From contig NZ_LGDE01000101.1 of assembly GCF_001279725.1 (NCBI RefSeq), positions 1 through 64,000 of the forward strand: a stretch of 64,000 bases of DNA, written 5' to 3'. Position numbers and translations under genes: made by a program. A model generated the notes under the pieces. It was not told the origin of the DNA. It searched no databases and saw only the letters and a list, made by a program, of their open reading frames with translations. The DNA is from Streptomyces sp. WM4235 (GTDB lineage Bacteria > Actinomycetota > Actinomycetes > Streptomycetales > Streptomycetaceae). Shown here piece by piece: positions 63,135-64,000 of this stretch (position 1 is the first letter of the stretch; each line of letters begins with the position of its first letter).

Positions 63135-64000
63135 AGTCGGCGTAAGCATCCCTGATCTCGGCTGCGGACAGGTTGAGGTGCTCCAGGATGGTGAAGCGTC
63201 CCGGTCGGGTCTGGGGGGCGTACTCGACGGCCGCGACGAACTCGTCCACGCTGAACCCGATCTCCTCGGGCAGCACGGGCAGCTCGTGGCGGCGCAGCAC
63301 CTCGACGAAGAGCGCGGAGTGCTCCTTGGCTCCCCGCAGGTGCATGGCGAAGGCCGCCCCGATGCCGACCTGCTCGCCGTGGAGCGCGGAGCGTCCCGGG
63401 TAGAGCAGGTCGAAGGCGTGGCTGATCTCGTGGCAGGCGCCGGACGACGGGCGGGTGTCCCCGCTGATCGACATGGCGATGCCGGAGAGCACGAGGGCCT
63501 CCGAGAGCACGGTCAGGAACTCGTCGTCGCCCACCGTGCCGGGGTGGCGCAGCACGGACTCGCCGGCGGTGCGGGCCATGGCGGCGGCCAGGCCGTCGAC
63601 GGGCTCGCCGTTGAGGCGGTGCGAGAGCTCCCAGTCGGCGACGGCCGAGATGTTGGAGATCGCGTCGCCGATGCCCGCGCGGACGAAGCGGGCCGGGGCG
63701 TCCTTGATCACGTCGAGGTCGATGACCATCGCGATCGGCATGGGGACGCCGTAGGAACCGCGGCCGTTGTCGTTGTCCAGGATGGACACCGGCGAGCAGA
63801 TGCCGTCGTGGGAGAGGTTGGTGGCGACGGCCACCATGGGCAGCCCGACCCGCGCCGCGGCGTACTTCGCCACGTCGATGATCTTGCCGCCGCCCAGTCC
63901 GACGACCGCGTCGTAGCGGCGGCCCTTTATGTCGTCGGCCAGCTTGACCGCCGAGTCGATGGTGCCGTCGACGACCGGGTACCAGTCGGCGTGCGGCAGG
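63112..64000 (-). CDS. Iron-containing alcohol dehydrogenase, sn-glycerol-1-phosphate dehydrogenase-like (partial)
   Basis: At least 296 residues; the 5' end lies beyond the window. NAD(P)-binding GLGGGKIIDVAKYAAAR, then PMVAVATNLSHDGICSPVSI and metal ligands ALHGEQVGIGAAFAMH and CHEISHAF, as in AraM/EgsA-type glycerol-1-phosphate dehydrogenases. It would make a polyol phosphate for the CDP-alcohol-dependent glycopolymer pathway encoded downstream. Confidence 0.88.
   Translation of the reverse strand, partial: LPHADWYPVVDGTIDSAVKLADDIKGRRYDAVVGLGGGKIIDVAKYAAARVGLPMVAVATNLSHDGICSPVSILDNDNGRGSYGVPMPIAMVIDLDVIKDAPARFVRAGIGDAISNISAVADWELSHRLNGEPVDGLAAAMARTAGESVLRHPGTVGDDEFLTVLSEALVLSGIAMSISGDTRPSSGACHEISHAFDLLYPGRSALHGEQVGIGAAFAMHLRGAKEHSALFVEVLRRHELPVLPEEIGFSVDEFVAAVEYAPQTRPGRFTILEHLNLSAAEIRDAYADYVQTIRS

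Overview
The window is a chromosomal segment of a Streptomyces-type actinomycete. Evidence: very high G+C with strongly GC3-biased codons, many GTG and TTG starts, frequent ATGA/GTGA stop-start overlaps, probable leaderless promoters, a monomeric NADP isocitrate dehydrogenase, conservon-type signalling genes (kinase, roadblock, DUF742), a large hopanoid operon and a ydaO-type riboswitch in front of a LysM/M23 peptidase. I see no IS element, prophage module or CRISPR array. Species and chromosomal position cannot be fixed from the sequence alone.

Layout. 0-10 kb: tail of a secreted Ig-like repeat protein, an SDR oxidoreductase, a TetR repressor divergent from a VOC + UvrA-like ATPase pair (likely resistance to a DNA-damaging compound), then a degraded stretch in which an enoyl-CoA-hydratase-like gene is broken by an 11-bp tandem duplication and an AraC-type regulator by a 71-bp-period duplication; a fosmidomycin-resistance-like MFS pump and a MarR/isochorismatase-fold pair follow. 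10-19 kb: anti-sigma kinase/STAS pair, tRNA-Pro(GGG), DUF309, VOC, lutABC lactate oxidation, cobF (cobalamin), a class-V aminotransferase and a GH71-like glucanase. 19-32 kb: a degenerate NTPase-like orphan, a Tat-exported sulfatase with its own formylglycine-generating enzyme, a membrane-anchored PemK-like protein, icd, a GH46 chitosanase with a strong operator palindrome, an ECF sigma/anti-sigma pair, CorA, and BlaI + a frameshifted M56 peptidase. 32-40 kb: TerB, a molybdate-type MerR/TOBE protein, LysG/LysE-like exporter pair, ADP-ribosylglycohydrolase, PAP2 membrane phosphatase, a lower-G+C islet (pentapeptide membrane protein, small zinc-ribbon protein), and a second identical tRNA-Pro. 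39-49 kb: a two-subunit transketolase behind a near-canonical SoxR box, a partial conservon with a GAF protein, MBL hydrolase, GDSL hydrolase, riboswitch-controlled LysM-M23 peptidase and a tyrosine phosphatase.

49.3-59.4 kb is one minus-strand hopanoid operon: hpnC-hpnD-(micro-ORF)-hpnE-polyprenyl synthase-shc-hpnG-hpnH-aminotransferase. HpnCDE make squalene, Shc makes hopene, HpnH adds adenosine, HpnG removes adenine and the aminotransferase yields aminobacteriohopanetriol-type lipids. 59.7-64 kb is a second minus-strand operon for a phosphate-containing cell-surface glycopolymer: a glycerol-1-phosphate-dehydrogenase-like enzyme (cut by the window end), a CDP-alcohol phosphotransferase, a GT2 glycosyltransferase and a TagGH-type ABC exporter.

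The most interesting points are the SoxR-type operator on a transketolase operon with no local regulator, two independent tandem-duplication frameshifts within 1.2 kb, the translationally coupled 43-codon ORF between hpnD and hpnE, and a CDP-alcohol phosphotransferase lacking the last Asp of its catalytic motif.
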